Assembly (NCBI GenBank): GCA_964434345.1
Contig: CAYSUY010000135.1
Coordinates: forward strand, 1 to 11,715
Origin: CAIOSQ01 sp964434345
GTDB taxonomy: Bacteria; Pseudomonadota; Alphaproteobacteria; CACIAM-22H2
Length of the DNA: 11,715 nucleotides
Reading direction: 5' to 3'
Of this stretch, positions 1 through 7,039 are shown piece by piece. The notes below the pieces were generated by a model. It worked only from the letters and a program-made list of their open reading frames with translations, was not told the DNA's origin and did not search any database. Made by a program: the position numbers and the translations under genes. The first letter of the stretch is position 1; every line of letters begins with the position of its first letter.

Positions 1-8
1 TCGTATTT
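1..8 (-). repeat. Edge of a fourth stop-proximal inverted-repeat element (cut by window start)
   Basis: Read on the minus strand, the bases after the ATPase stop codon (TGA at 16-14) are five nucleotides and then AAATACGA running off the window. The full copy after the LysR gene has the same arrangement: TGA, five nucleotides, AAATACGA, then ACCAGACA. The eight bases match exactly and at the same offset, so this is probably the start of another copy. Only eight bases are visible, so the call depends on sequence outside the window. Confidence 0.5.
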
Positions 9-13
9 CCCCG

Positions 14-772
14 TCAGCCCAGTCCGATCGCGCCGCCGAACAGCGCGCGCACCTCGCGCACGAGGCGGCGGAAGCGCGGATCCTCGACGGTTTCCGCAGT
101 ACGCGGGCGCGGCAGGTCGACGTCGAAGCTGCGCGCGATGGCGCCCGGGCGCGCCGTCATCACATGGACCCGGTCGGCGAGAAACACGGCTTCCGCGATG
201 CCGTGCGTGATCATCAGAACCGTCTTCCGGCTTTCCATCCAAATCCGCTGCAGCTCGAGATTCATGGTCTCGCGCGTCATCGCGTCGAGCGCACCGAAGG
301 GCTCGTCCAGGAGCAGCAGATCGGGATCCGGGGCCAGCGCACGACAGATCGCGACGCGCTGCTGCATGCCGCCCGACAGCTGATGCGGCAGATGCGCCTC
401 GAAGCCGGCGAGACCGGCGAGGCGGATCAGCCCATCGATCCGCGCGGCATGCGGGCGGGGATCCGCGCCGCCCATCTCGAAGGGGAAGGCGATGTTGCCG
501 CGGACCGTCTTCCAGGGCAGCAGAACGGCGGACTGGAAGACGATGCCGACGCCCGGATGCGGTCCCTGGACGGGCTGACCTCCGACGCGCACATCGCCCT
601 GATCCGCGGTGTCGAGGCCCGCGACGATCCGCATCAGCGTGCTCTTGCCGCATCCCGAAGGACCGACGACGGCGGCGAACTCCCCCCGCCCGATGTCGAG
701 CGCGACACGATCGAGCGCCGTCATGGCGCCGAATCGCTTCGTGACGTCGCGGACCAGGATATGCGCGCTCAT
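14..772 (-). CDS. NitT/TauT-type ABC transporter, ATP-binding subunit
   Basis: This is a 252-residue ATPase that would drive solute import from the cytoplasmic face of the inner membrane. All ABC motifs are visible: Walker A GPSGCGKST at residues 37-45, Q-loop Gln80, signature LSGGMQQR at 132-139, Walker B LLLLDEPFGALD ending near 163, and switch His190. The pattern IVFQSAVLLPW and overall length fit the nitrate/sulfonate/taurine subfamily (SsuB/TauB). The ATG at 772 is chosen because the domain starts there (MSAHILVRDV) and it overlaps the permease stop by 4 nt (ATGA), implying translational coupling. The frame stays open upstream to 1072, but only as a shadow of the permease gene. It is the last gene of the four-gene operon. 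Substrate cannot be read from this subunit. Confidence 0.95.
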   Translation of the reverse strand: MSAHILVRDVTKRFGAMTALDRVALDIGRGEFAAVVGPSGCGKSTLMRIVAGLDTADQGDVRVGGQPVQGPHPGVGIVFQSAVLLPWKTVRGNIAFPFEMGGADPRPHAARIDGLIRLAGLAGFEAHLPHQLSGGMQQRVAICRALAPDPDLLLLDEPFGALDAMTRETMNLELQRIWMESRKTVLMITHGIAEAVFLADRVHVMTARPGAIARSFDVDLPRPRTAETVEDPRFRRLVREVRALFGGAIGLG

Positions 773-1548
773 GTGCCGAGCGGCAGATCGCGGCCGCGCA
801 TGCTGACATGCCAGGGAAGCGCCAGGCGTTCGGCCGCCTCGACCGCGTAGTAGAGCGCAAGCCCGATCGCGGCGAGCCAGACGAGGATCGCGAAGAGCAG
901 CGCGGTGTCCAGGTTGGCGTTGGCCCAGAGCAGGAGATAGCCGAGGCCGCGATCCGCACCCACCCACTCGCCGACCACCGCGCCGACGACCGAGAAGGCG
1001 ACGGCGACCTTCAGCCCGCCGAAGACATGCGGCAGCGCGAAGGGCAGGCGCACGCGCCAGAAGATCCGCCATGCCGGCGCACGCGTGGCGCGTGCGAGAT
1101 CGAGCATGTCCTTCTCCACCGACCGCAGCCCGACGATCGCGCTGACAAGCACCGGAAAGACCGCGACCAGGAAGCTGATCAGCAGCTTCGGCCCGATCCC
1201 GAGCCCGAACCAGATGACGATCAGCGGCGCCAGGGCGATCTTGGGGAAGGTCTGGATCACGAGCAGCACCGGCATGACCGCGCGCTCCAGCGACGGCGAC
1301 CAGACGAGGATCGCGGCGGCCAGAACGCCGAACACCGCGGCGAGCGCGAAGCCGCCCAGCGCTTCCGCCAACGTCACCGCCGCATGAAAGCCGAGCTGGC
1401 GCCAGTCGTCCAGCAGACGCAGCGCCACCTCTGCCGGCGGGGGCACGAGATAGGCGGGAATGGAGAAGGCGACGATCGCGGCATGCCAGGCCCCGACCGC
1501 CGCGACCGCGGCGGCCAGGGGAACCAGCGAGGCGCGCAACGGCCTCAC
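769..1548 (-). CDS. NitT/TauT-type ABC transporter, permease subunit
   Basis: This 259-residue inner-membrane protein of the binding-protein-dependent permease family forms the translocation channel. Hydrophobic stretches lie near residues 8-29, 63-84, 90-113, 121-141, 181-198 and 214-236, which fits about six transmembrane helices. The cytoplasmic coupling loop (EAA-like) is at about 150-173, DLARATRAPAWRIFWRVRLP, typical of SsuC/TauC relatives. The start is GTG at 1548: it lies one base after the stop of the binding-protein gene and gives a normal family length. The stop overlaps the ATPase start. The position between binding protein and ATPase is the canonical order for such importers. Confidence 0.94.
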   Translation of the reverse strand: MRPLRASLVPLAAAVAAVGAWHAAIVAFSIPAYLVPPPAEVALRLLDDWRQLGFHAAVTLAEALGGFALAAVFGVLAAAILVWSPSLERAVMPVLLVIQTFPKIALAPLIVIWFGLGIGPKLLISFLVAVFPVLVSAIVGLRSVEKDMLDLARATRAPAWRIFWRVRLPFALPHVFGGLKVAVAFSVVGAVVGEWVGADRGLGYLLLWANANLDTALLFAILVWLAAIGLALYYAVEAAERLALPWHVSMRGRDLPLGT

Positions 1549-1549
1549 C

Positions 1550-2542
1550 TCACCGCGGCGCGTAGGCGTTGGTGAAGTACTGCTCCAGCGGCAGCGCCTG
1601 ACGGATCATGTTCGTCTCCGTCATCGTGGCGATCATCGCCTGCCAGTCGCGCTCGGCCATGACGCCGAACGGCGCGGACGGCTCCGCGGGCGAGGCGGTC
1701 AGCTCCAGGCTGAGACGCAGCTGGTGGAGCAGAAGATCGCGGTCACGGGCGCGGTCGGTGCGCAGCGTCAGCGCGGCGTCGATCGCCCCGGCCGGATCCT
1801 GGCGCGCGGCGGCGAAGGCCTTCGCGGTGCCAGCGAGGAACCGGCGGATCCGGTCCTCGTTCTGCTCCGCCCAGACGCGATTGACGACGATGCCGCTCTC
1901 CAGCGCCGAGACGCCGAAATCGGCATAGGCGAAATGGCTGGCCGCGAAGTTGTTACGCGCAAACAGCGGCAGCGCGAAATAGGTCACGCCGGTCACGACG
2001 TCGGCCCTGCCCTGCATGAGCAGCGCATTCTTCGCGCCGATCGCGGGATTGAGGACGCTGATCTTCGACGCCTCGACGCCGTTGCGGGCGAGCAGCGCGG
2101 GGAACATCTGCGCCGTCGATTCGGACGGCGCCATGGCGACCACGCGCCCTTCCATCTCCTTGGGCGTGCGCACGGGATTGGCCGCAGCACTGATCATCAC
2201 CATCGGGTTCTTCTGGTGGATGCCGAAGACGCCGCGCACCGGCATGCCGTTGGAGGCGCCGATCGCCATCGTGCCGAGATCGATGAAGGCGAGCGGATCG
2301 GTCCCCGCGGCGACGAGGCGGACGACGTTGCCCGAGGAGTTGCCTTCGGAGATGGAGAGATCGAGCCCCTCCGCCTTGTAGAGCCCGCGCGCGATGCCGG
2401 CATAGAACACGCAATGCGTGCCGTAGAGCGACCAGTCCAGCTTGAGCGCCAGCGTCTGTGACTGCGCACGGGCGAGGTGCGGCGCGGCGACGGCGCCGAG
2501 CAGGCCGAGGCTCAGGTGGCGTCTCTTCATCGAGGTGTCCAT
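1550..2542 (-). CDS. Periplasmic substrate-binding protein, NMT1/SsuA/ThiY-like
   Basis: This 330-residue protein should capture the solute in the periplasm and deliver it to the neighbouring permease. The N-terminus is an export signal with a twin arginine (KRRHLSLGLLGAVAA) and a probable cleavage after ALARA-like residues (HLARA, before QSQ); Tat or Sec export are both possible. The mature start, LKLDWSLYGTHCVFYAGIA followed by a GLYKAEGLDLSI block, is typical of the NMT1/THI5-like family, which binds pyrimidine precursors, sulfonates, nitrate or similar small molecules. The ATG at 2542 lies 2 nt after the stop of the M24 gene; a second ATG at 2530 would also leave a functional signal peptide. 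The ligand is unknown. The M24 partner hints at a substrate with a hydrolysable C-N bond, which is inference. Confidence 0.92.
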   Translation of the reverse strand: MDTSMKRRHLSLGLLGAVAAPHLARAQSQTLALKLDWSLYGTHCVFYAGIARGLYKAEGLDLSISEGNSSGNVVRLVAAGTDPLAFIDLGTMAIGASNGMPVRGVFGIHQKNPMVMISAAANPVRTPKEMEGRVVAMAPSESTAQMFPALLARNGVEASKISVLNPAIGAKNALLMQGRADVVTGVTYFALPLFARNNFAASHFAYADFGVSALESGIVVNRVWAEQNEDRIRRFLAGTAKAFAAARQDPAGAIDAALTLRTDRARDRDLLLHQLRLSLELTASPAEPSAPFGVMAERDWQAMIATMTETNMIRQALPLEQYFTNAYAPR

Positions 2543-2544
2543 CG

Positions 2545-3714
2545 TCAGGCTCCCGGGGTTTCGATTTCGATCAGGCGGCGCGGAAAGTCGGTCAGCACTT
2601 CGCAGCCGGTCTCGGTGACCGCGACGGTCTCGCTGAACCACATCCCGAATCCCTCGAGGAACATCGAGGGGATCATGTGGAAGGTCATTCCCGGCTCGAT
2701 CACCGTCGGATCGCCGGCACGCAGCGCGAGGAAATGCCCCTCCGCCCAGTTCGGGGGAAAGCCGATACCCACGGCGTAGGCGAGACGCTGCGGCACCTTG
2801 CCGGCGAAGCCGGCCGCCTCCAGGGCGCGCTGGCCGGCCGCGTGGACCTCGCCCGAGCTGCGCCCGGGACGAAGCGCCTCGATGCCGGCGTCGAGCATCC
2901 TGAGCAGGGCGTCGGCGACCCGGCGATGCTCCGGCGTCGCGCGACCCGCGATGGCCGTGCGCCCGATCATGGCGTGATAGCGGTGCACCGCGGCCGCCGT
3001 CTCCAGCAGCACGACGTCGCCGGCCATGATCGTCCGCCGCTCCCAGGTCGTGAAGCAGAGCGCGGTGGCGGGGCCGGTGACGACGAGGGGAACGCGGAAG
3101 AAATCGCTGCCCGCGCGCGTGGTGGCGGCAAGCATGTCGGCCGCGACATCGTTCTCGCTCGCGCCCGGCCGCACGGCGGCCACGGCGGCCTCGAGGCCCT
3201 TGCAGGCCGCGCGCGCGGCGCGGCGCATGTAGTCCAGCTGCAGCGGCGTCTTGCGGCGACGGAACGGCTCGGTCACGCCGTTCCACTCCTCGATGCGGAC
3301 GGGTGCGCGGCGTTCGAGCGCGCGCACCGAGGCGGCGGAGAGGGCGCGCTGCTCCGTCTCGACACCGAGCGCGCCGCCCTCCGGCAGGCGGCGGCGCAGT
3401 TCGTCCACCAGCACGTCGATCGGATCGTCGCTGTCGCCGATGGAACGGAACCCGGCCAGGGTCGGCGTGGCGAGACCGAGCGCGCGGTTGACGACGCGCG
3501 AGACCAGCACCGGGGGCCCCGCCGGCAGGACGAGCAGCGCCTGGAAGGTGAAGTAGCCCATCGACCGATAACCCGTGAGCCAGAAGATGGTCTCGGGGTC
3601 GGCGAGAAGTCCCGCGTCGAGGGAGCGCGCCGCGAGGTCCGCCTGCACCGCGGCGAGGCGGGCCGCGAATTCCTCCGCCGGAAAGGGACTTTCGAGCAAC
3701 ACGCGGTCGGACAA
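2545..3714 (-). CDS. M24-fold amidohydrolase, creatinase/ectoine-hydrolase-like, with degenerate metal site
   Basis: This is a 389-residue cytoplasmic protein with the two-domain architecture of Xaa-Pro peptidases and creatinases: an N-terminal creatinase domain (about 11-150, including PETIFWLTGY) and a C-terminal pita-bread domain (about 160-380). The usual five metal ligands are mostly replaced. By motif alignment the first Asp is Glu238 (LLETA), the second is Met249 (YHAMIGRT), the GHG His is Val315 (YAVGIGFPPNW), and the EPG Glu is Ile348 (FHMIPS); only Glu362 (FSETVAVTE) is kept. The YxxGIGxPPxW and PGMTFHxxP blocks resemble ectoine hydrolase and creatinase, which cleave non-peptide C-N bonds, rather than prolidase. 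The start TTG at 3714 follows a GGAGAG ribosome site; the upstream ATG at 3774 lacks one. First gene of the transporter operon. Confidence 0.85.
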   Translation of the reverse strand: MSDRVLLESPFPAEEFAARLAAVQADLAARSLDAGLLADPETIFWLTGYRSMGYFTFQALLVLPAGPPVLVSRVVNRALGLATPTLAGFRSIGDSDDPIDVLVDELRRRLPEGGALGVETEQRALSAASVRALERRAPVRIEEWNGVTEPFRRRKTPLQLDYMRRAARAACKGLEAAVAAVRPGASENDVAADMLAATTRAGSDFFRVPLVVTGPATALCFTTWERRTIMAGDVVLLETAAAVHRYHAMIGRTAIAGRATPEHRRVADALLRMLDAGIEALRPGRSSGEVHAAGQRALEAAGFAGKVPQRLAYAVGIGFPPNWAEGHFLALRAGDPTVIEPGMTFHMIPSMFLEGFGMWFSETVAVTETGCEVLTDFPRRLIEIETPGA

Positions 3715-3720
3715 GGGCGT

Positions 3721-3726
3721 CTCTCC
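3721..3726 (-). promoter_or_regulatory. Ribosome binding site that sets a TTG start for the M24 gene
   Basis: On the minus strand GGAGAG lies 6 nt before TTG at 3714. The in-frame alternatives, ATG at 3774 and a GTG six codons after it, have no comparable site. The residues before the TTG do not look like the creatinase N-terminal domain. Confidence 0.6.
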
Positions 3727-3788
3727 AGATGAGCGGATCAGGCTGCCCGGTTTCACGCCGCGACGAAAATACATTAAGCTTCGATACG

Positions 3789-3805
3789 CATCACCATAGG
3801 TTATG
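3789..3805. promoter_or_regulatory. Candidate LysR-type operator, T-N11-A dyad
   Basis: The 17 bp CATCACC ATA GGTTATG form an inverted repeat with 7-bp arms that match at six of seven positions around a 3-bp spacer. A T at 3791 and an A at 3803 lie within the arms and are separated by exactly 11 bases, the LysR-family consensus spacing. The site ends 7 nt before the regulator's GTG start, suitable for autorepression, and lies about 75 bp upstream of the M24 start codon. Binding is inferred. Confidence 0.5.
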
Positions 3806-3812
3806 TGCGCCC

Positions 3813-4727
3813 GTGCCGCTCAAACCCCGCCACTTCGAGATCTTCCATGCCGTCGCCGCGGCAGGTTCGGTCACCGAGGCGGCCCGTCGGCTCGCCGTGT
3901 CTCAGCCCGCCGTGTCGAAATACCTGCGGGAGCTCGAGGACGGCGTCGGCCTCAAGCTCCGCTACCGCGACGGCAATCTCTGGCACCTCACTCCCGAAGG
4001 ACAGCTGCTCTACGAGCAGGTGGCCCGCGACATGGTGGGCTTCGCGCGCACGCTGCGCGTCGCACTGGAGCTCAAGGGCACGCGCAAGGGATACCTGTCG
4101 CTGGGCTGCATGCCCCTCCTGTCCGCACGGGTGCTGCCGGAGGTCCTGGCCGCCTTCCTTGCGGAACGACCGCATGTCTCCGTGTCCGTGGTGAACCAGC
4201 CCTCTGCGGCGGTGGTGGATCAGGTTGCCCTCGGGCGTCTCGATCTCGGGCTGGGGCTCGACGCACCGAACCACCACAAGGTCGCGAGCACGCCGCTCGC
4301 CGCGCTGGAGGTGCTCTGCGTCATGCCGCGCGGTCATCCCCTGGCCCGACGCGCCAGGGTCGATCTCGCGGCCCTCGATGGCGCCGACGTGGTCACGCTC
4401 GGCACGGCGGATCCCGTCCAGGGGGAGATCGACCGCCTGTTCGTCGCGCGCGGCGTCCGGCCCAGGCGGCGGATCGAGGCCACGATGGCGCAGACGGCGG
4501 TTGAACTCGCGCGCCTGGGGCTCGGGATCGGGATCGTCGACAGCCATGCCGCGCGTCTCTTCACGGGAGCAGGAATGCGCGCCGTCCCGCTGGACACCCC
4601 GGTCTCCTACCGTGTCGCCCTGCTGACCCGGCGCGGCGCGATGCCGTCCCAGGCCGCGGCGGAATTCGCCGCGACCGTCCAATCGTGGCGCTGGCGCGAA
4701 AATGCGGGCTTCGCCCGGCTCGCGTGA
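3813..4727 (+). CDS. LysR-type transcriptional regulator
   Basis: This 304-residue DNA-binding regulator has an N-terminal winged helix-turn-helix at about residues 5-62 (HFEIFHAVAAAGSVTEAARR, then LAVSQPAVSKYLRELE), followed by a periplasmic-binding-protein-like effector domain from about 90 to 295, the usual LysR size. It probably senses the transported solute or its breakdown product and controls the divergent operon. The start is GTG at 3813, which places MPLKPRHFEI directly before the first helix. An ATG at 3803 is in another frame. The ribosome site before the GTG is weak (AGGT), and the candidate operator ends 7 nt upstream. An inverted-repeat element starts 6 nt after the stop. Confidence 0.93.
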   Translation: MPLKPRHFEIFHAVAAAGSVTEAARRLAVSQPAVSKYLRELEDGVGLKLRYRDGNLWHLTPEGQLLYEQVARDMVGFARTLRVALELKGTRKGYLSLGCMPLLSARVLPEVLAAFLAERPHVSVSVVNQPSAAVVDQVALGRLDLGLGLDAPNHHKVASTPLAALEVLCVMPRGHPLARRARVDLAALDGADVVTLGTADPVQGEIDRLFVARGVRPRRRIEATMAQTAVELARLGLGIGIVDSHAARLFTGAGMRAVPLDTPVSYRVALLTRRGAMPSQAAAEFAATVQSWRWRENAGFARLA

Positions 4728-4732
4728 GCGCC

Positions 4733-4819
4733 AAATACGAACCAGACAATTATTTCTCGCAGGGAGCCGGCGCAGTTGCCAGAGCGCCGGATTGGGAAAT
4801 AGTTGTCTGGTTCATATTT
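4733..4819 (+). repeat. Inverted-repeat element, copy 1 (LysR to oligopeptidase gap)
   Basis: Outer arms at 4733-4756 and 4796-4819 are 24 bp long and pair at 22 positions. The left arm contains GAACCAGACAATTATTTC and the right arm GAAATAGTTGTCTGGTTC. The 39-nt interior holds a second, perfect 7-bp stem, CCGGCGC (4767-4773) with GCGCCGG (4784-4790). As RNA this would be a long nested hairpin. The left arm begins 6 nt after the LysR stop. The arm edges are A-rich then T-rich, so bidirectional terminator function is plausible. Similarity to copy 2 continues past the right arm (GGGTT). Confidence 0.88.
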
Positions 4820-4843
4820 CGGGTTCGTAGTTCGGGATTGCGT

Positions 4844-6889
4844 ATGACGATGAACCATGAGGTCGTGGACGCGACCGATCCTCATCTCTGGCTCGAGGAC
4901 GTCGACGGCGAGGCGGCGCTCGACTGGGTGCGTGCACGCAACGAGGTCGCGACGCGCGAGCTCGAGGCGACACCCGGCTTCGCGGCGCTGCAGGCGCGGC
5001 TCCTGTCGATCCTGGACAGCGATGCGCGCATCCCCATCCCCGAGCAGCATGCCGGGCACCTCTACAATTTCTGGAGGGATGCGGCCAATCCGCGCGGCCT
5101 GTGGCGCCGCACCACGGCCGAGGCGTATCGAAAGCCCGATCCCGACTGGGAGATCGTGCTCGATCTCGACGCGCTGGGCGGGGAGGAAGGCGAGAACTGG
5201 GTCTGGAAGGGCGCAAGCGTGCTGCCGCCCGGCGACGAACGCGCCCTGGTGATGCTGTCGCGCGGCGGCGCGGACGCGGTGGTGGTGCGCGAATTCGACC
5301 TGCGGGCGAAGCGTTTCGTCGCGGACGGATTCGTCCTTCCCGAATCCAAGTGCCAGGTCTCGTGGCGGACCCGCGACGAACTCTTCGTCGGCACGGATTT
5401 CGGGCCGGGCTCGCTGACGACCTCCGGCTACCCGCGCATCGTCAGATCCTGGCGGCGCGGGACGGACCTCGCCAGCGCGACGACGCTCGCCGAGGGCGAG
5501 GCGACGCATGTCACCTGCTATGGCATCCGCTACCACGCGCGCGGCTTCGAGCGCGACTTCGTGGTGCGCGTGCTCACATTCTACAGCGCCGAAGTCTTCT
5601 GGCTGCGCGACGGGGAGATGGTCCGGCTCGACAAGCCTGACAGCGCGGTGGCACGGCAGCATCGCGAGTGGCTGATGCTCACGCTGCGCGACGACTGGCA
5701 GGTCGACGACACGACATACGCGGCAGGCTCGCTGCTCGCCTGCCGCTTCGACGATTTCGTCGCCGGCAAGCGCGACATCCATGTCCTCTTCGCGCCGACG
5801 CCGACGACGTCGCTGGCCGGATGGTCGTCGACGCGCGGCCACGTTCTGGTCGGCATGCTGGAGGACGTGAGGTCGCGCATCTGTGCGTGGCGCTTCGCCG
5901 ATGGCGCGTGGCGCGGCATGCCCCTGCCCGGCCTGCCGGCGCTCGGCGCCGTCGGCGCGACGCCCGTCGACGCCGATGCCGGCGACGACTACTGGCTCAC
6001 CGTCACCGACTACCTGACGCCGACCAGGCTATGCCGCGGCACGGTCGGCGGCGGTCCTGCGGAGACGCTGAAGGCGCTGCCCGCCCTCTTCGACGCCGGC
6101 GGCCTGGACGTCGAGCAATGCTTCGTCGCCTCGGCCGACGGGACGCGCATCCCCTATTTCCTGGTCGCGCGGCGCGACCTGCGCCGTGACGGCGAGACGC
6201 CGACGCTGCTCGTCGGCTATGGCGGGTTCGAGGTGCCGATGCTGCCCGGCTACCATGCGAGCGTCGGCGCCGCGTGGCTGGAAAGGGGCGGCGCCTATGC
6301 GGTCGCCAATATCCGCGGCGGTGGCGAATACGGCCCGCGCTGGCACCAGGCCGCCATCAGGCAAGGCCGCATGCGGTGCTACGAGGATTTCGCCGCTGTG
6401 GCGCGCGACCTGTCGGCGCGCGGCGTCGCCGGGCCGCATCGCCTCGGAATCATGGGCGGCAGCAATGGCGGGCTGCTCGTGGGCAACATGGCGACCCTCT
6501 TTCCGGAATTGTTCGGCGCGGTCGTCTGCCAGGTGCCGCTGCTCGACATGCGGCGCTACCACAAGCTGCTCGCGGGCGCCTCGTGGATGGGCGAGTACGG
6601 CAACCCCGACGATCCGGCCGACTGGGCGTTCATGCGGCACTGGTCGCCGTACCACACTCTGCGGCGCGCGGTTCGTTATCCCCGCATCCTGTTCACCACC
6701 TCGACGCGCGACGACCGCGTCCATCCCGGCCATGCGCGCAAGATGGCGGCGCGCCTGGAAGAGCTCGGCCACGACATGCTGTTCTTCGAAAATACGGAGG
6801 GCGGCCATGGCGGCGCCGCCGACAATGCGCAGGCCGCGCGGATGGGCGCGCTGGCCTTCGCGTTCCTCTGGCGGCAGCTTGGCGGCTGA
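4844..6889 (+). CDS. Prolyl oligopeptidase family serine peptidase (S9A)
   Basis: This 681-residue protein has the S9A layout: a seven-bladed propeller region (about 70-400) that limits access to short peptides, then an alpha/beta-hydrolase domain (about 410-681). The catalytic triad is visible: Ser540 in GGSNGG, Asp623 in TRDDRVHPGHA, and His655 in EGGHGG; Arg625 matches the substrate-binding arginine of the family. Landmarks include VANIRGGGEYGPRWH and PLLDMRRYHKLLAG. No signal peptide is seen, so it is probably cytoplasmic and cleaves short peptides after proline or related residues. The ATG at 4844 is chosen; a second ATG lies at 4850 and neither has a strong ribosome site (GGGA at about 4834). 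The open frame continues upstream only through the inverted repeat, which should not be translated. It is flanked by repeat copies 1 and 2. Confidence 0.94.
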   Translation: MTMNHEVVDATDPHLWLEDVDGEAALDWVRARNEVATRELEATPGFAALQARLLSILDSDARIPIPEQHAGHLYNFWRDAANPRGLWRRTTAEAYRKPDPDWEIVLDLDALGGEEGENWVWKGASVLPPGDERALVMLSRGGADAVVVREFDLRAKRFVADGFVLPESKCQVSWRTRDELFVGTDFGPGSLTTSGYPRIVRSWRRGTDLASATTLAEGEATHVTCYGIRYHARGFERDFVVRVLTFYSAEVFWLRDGEMVRLDKPDSAVARQHREWLMLTLRDDWQVDDTTYAAGSLLACRFDDFVAGKRDIHVLFAPTPTTSLAGWSSTRGHVLVGMLEDVRSRICAWRFADGAWRGMPLPGLPALGAVGATPVDADAGDDYWLTVTDYLTPTRLCRGTVGGGPAETLKALPALFDAGGLDVEQCFVASADGTRIPYFLVARRDLRRDGETPTLLVGYGGFEVPMLPGYHASVGAAWLERGGAYAVANIRGGGEYGPRWHQAAIRQGRMRCYEDFAAVARDLSARGVAGPHRLGIMGGSNGGLLVGNMATLFPELFGAVVCQVPLLDMRRYHKLLAGASWMGEYGNPDDPADWAFMRHWSPYHTLRRAVRYPRILFTTSTRDDRVHPGHARKMAARLEELGHDMLFFENTEGGHGGAADNAQAARMGALAFAFLWRQLGG

Positions 6890-6896
6890 GCGCGAC

Positions 6897-6974
6897 ACCC
6901 GAACCAGACACGCTTTTCCCGATCGGCGCGGTCGCCTGCGCCCTCTCCTCGGGAAATAGTTGTCTGGATCGGAT
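6897..6974 (+). repeat. Inverted-repeat element, copy 2 (oligopeptidase to Ntn-hydrolase gap)
   Basis: Arms at 6897-6920 and 6951-6974 pair at about 18 of 24 positions. The left arm has CGAACCAGACA and the right arm GGGAAATAGTTGTCTGGATC. The interior again carries a GC stem, GGCGC (6925-6929) with GCGCC (6938-6942), in the same place as in copy 1. The CCAGACA motif starts 15 nt after the stop codon, exactly as in copy 1. The right arm is better conserved between copies than the left. The 65 nt between the right arm and the next gene (6975-7039) is GC-rich, and I see nothing in it except the ribosome site of that gene. Confidence 0.83.
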
Positions 6975-7039
6975 TTTGGGTTGAGGTGGCGCAAGGCGGT
7001 GCGGGCGCGGGCGGGGCAAGGTGCAGCCATTGGAGTTGC

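Larger units (their letters stand above)
3715..3812. promoter_or_regulatory. Divergent control region between the M24 operon and the LysR-type gene
   Basis: This 98-bp gap must hold the promoters for both directions. It is AT-richer than its surroundings around 3765-3805. I could not assign -35 and -10 boxes with confidence. The arrangement, with the regulator divergent from the target operon, is classic for LysR-type control and usually includes autoregulation. Confidence 0.55.

Noticed and set aside
773..1072. N-terminal extension of the ATPase frame
   Set aside because: The extra 100 residues are an out-of-frame reading of the permease; the ABC domain begins at the ATG at 772.
1550..3714. 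Assignment of the operon to thiamine-precursor uptake (ThiXYZ-like)
   Set aside because: The binding protein resembles that broad family, but no thiamine genes or TPP riboswitch are seen, and the M24 partner is not a known member of that pathway.
1460..3732. Two long plus-strand frames over the binding-protein and M24 genes
   Set aside because: Both are antisense to genes with clear domains and are rich in Arg, Gly and His as expected of shadows.
3803..3805. ATG as the start of the regulator
   Set aside because: It is in a different frame from the helix-turn-helix domain; GTG at 3813 is in frame.
4705..4717. CGGGC TTC GCCCG hairpin at the end of the LysR gene as a terminator
   Set aside because: It lies inside the coding sequence and has no T-run; the repeat just downstream is a better candidate.
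4685..4843. Upstream extension of the oligopeptidase through repeat copy 1
   Set aside because: It would translate the hairpin and overlap the LysR gene end; the conserved DPHLWLEDV block follows the ATG at 4844 directly.
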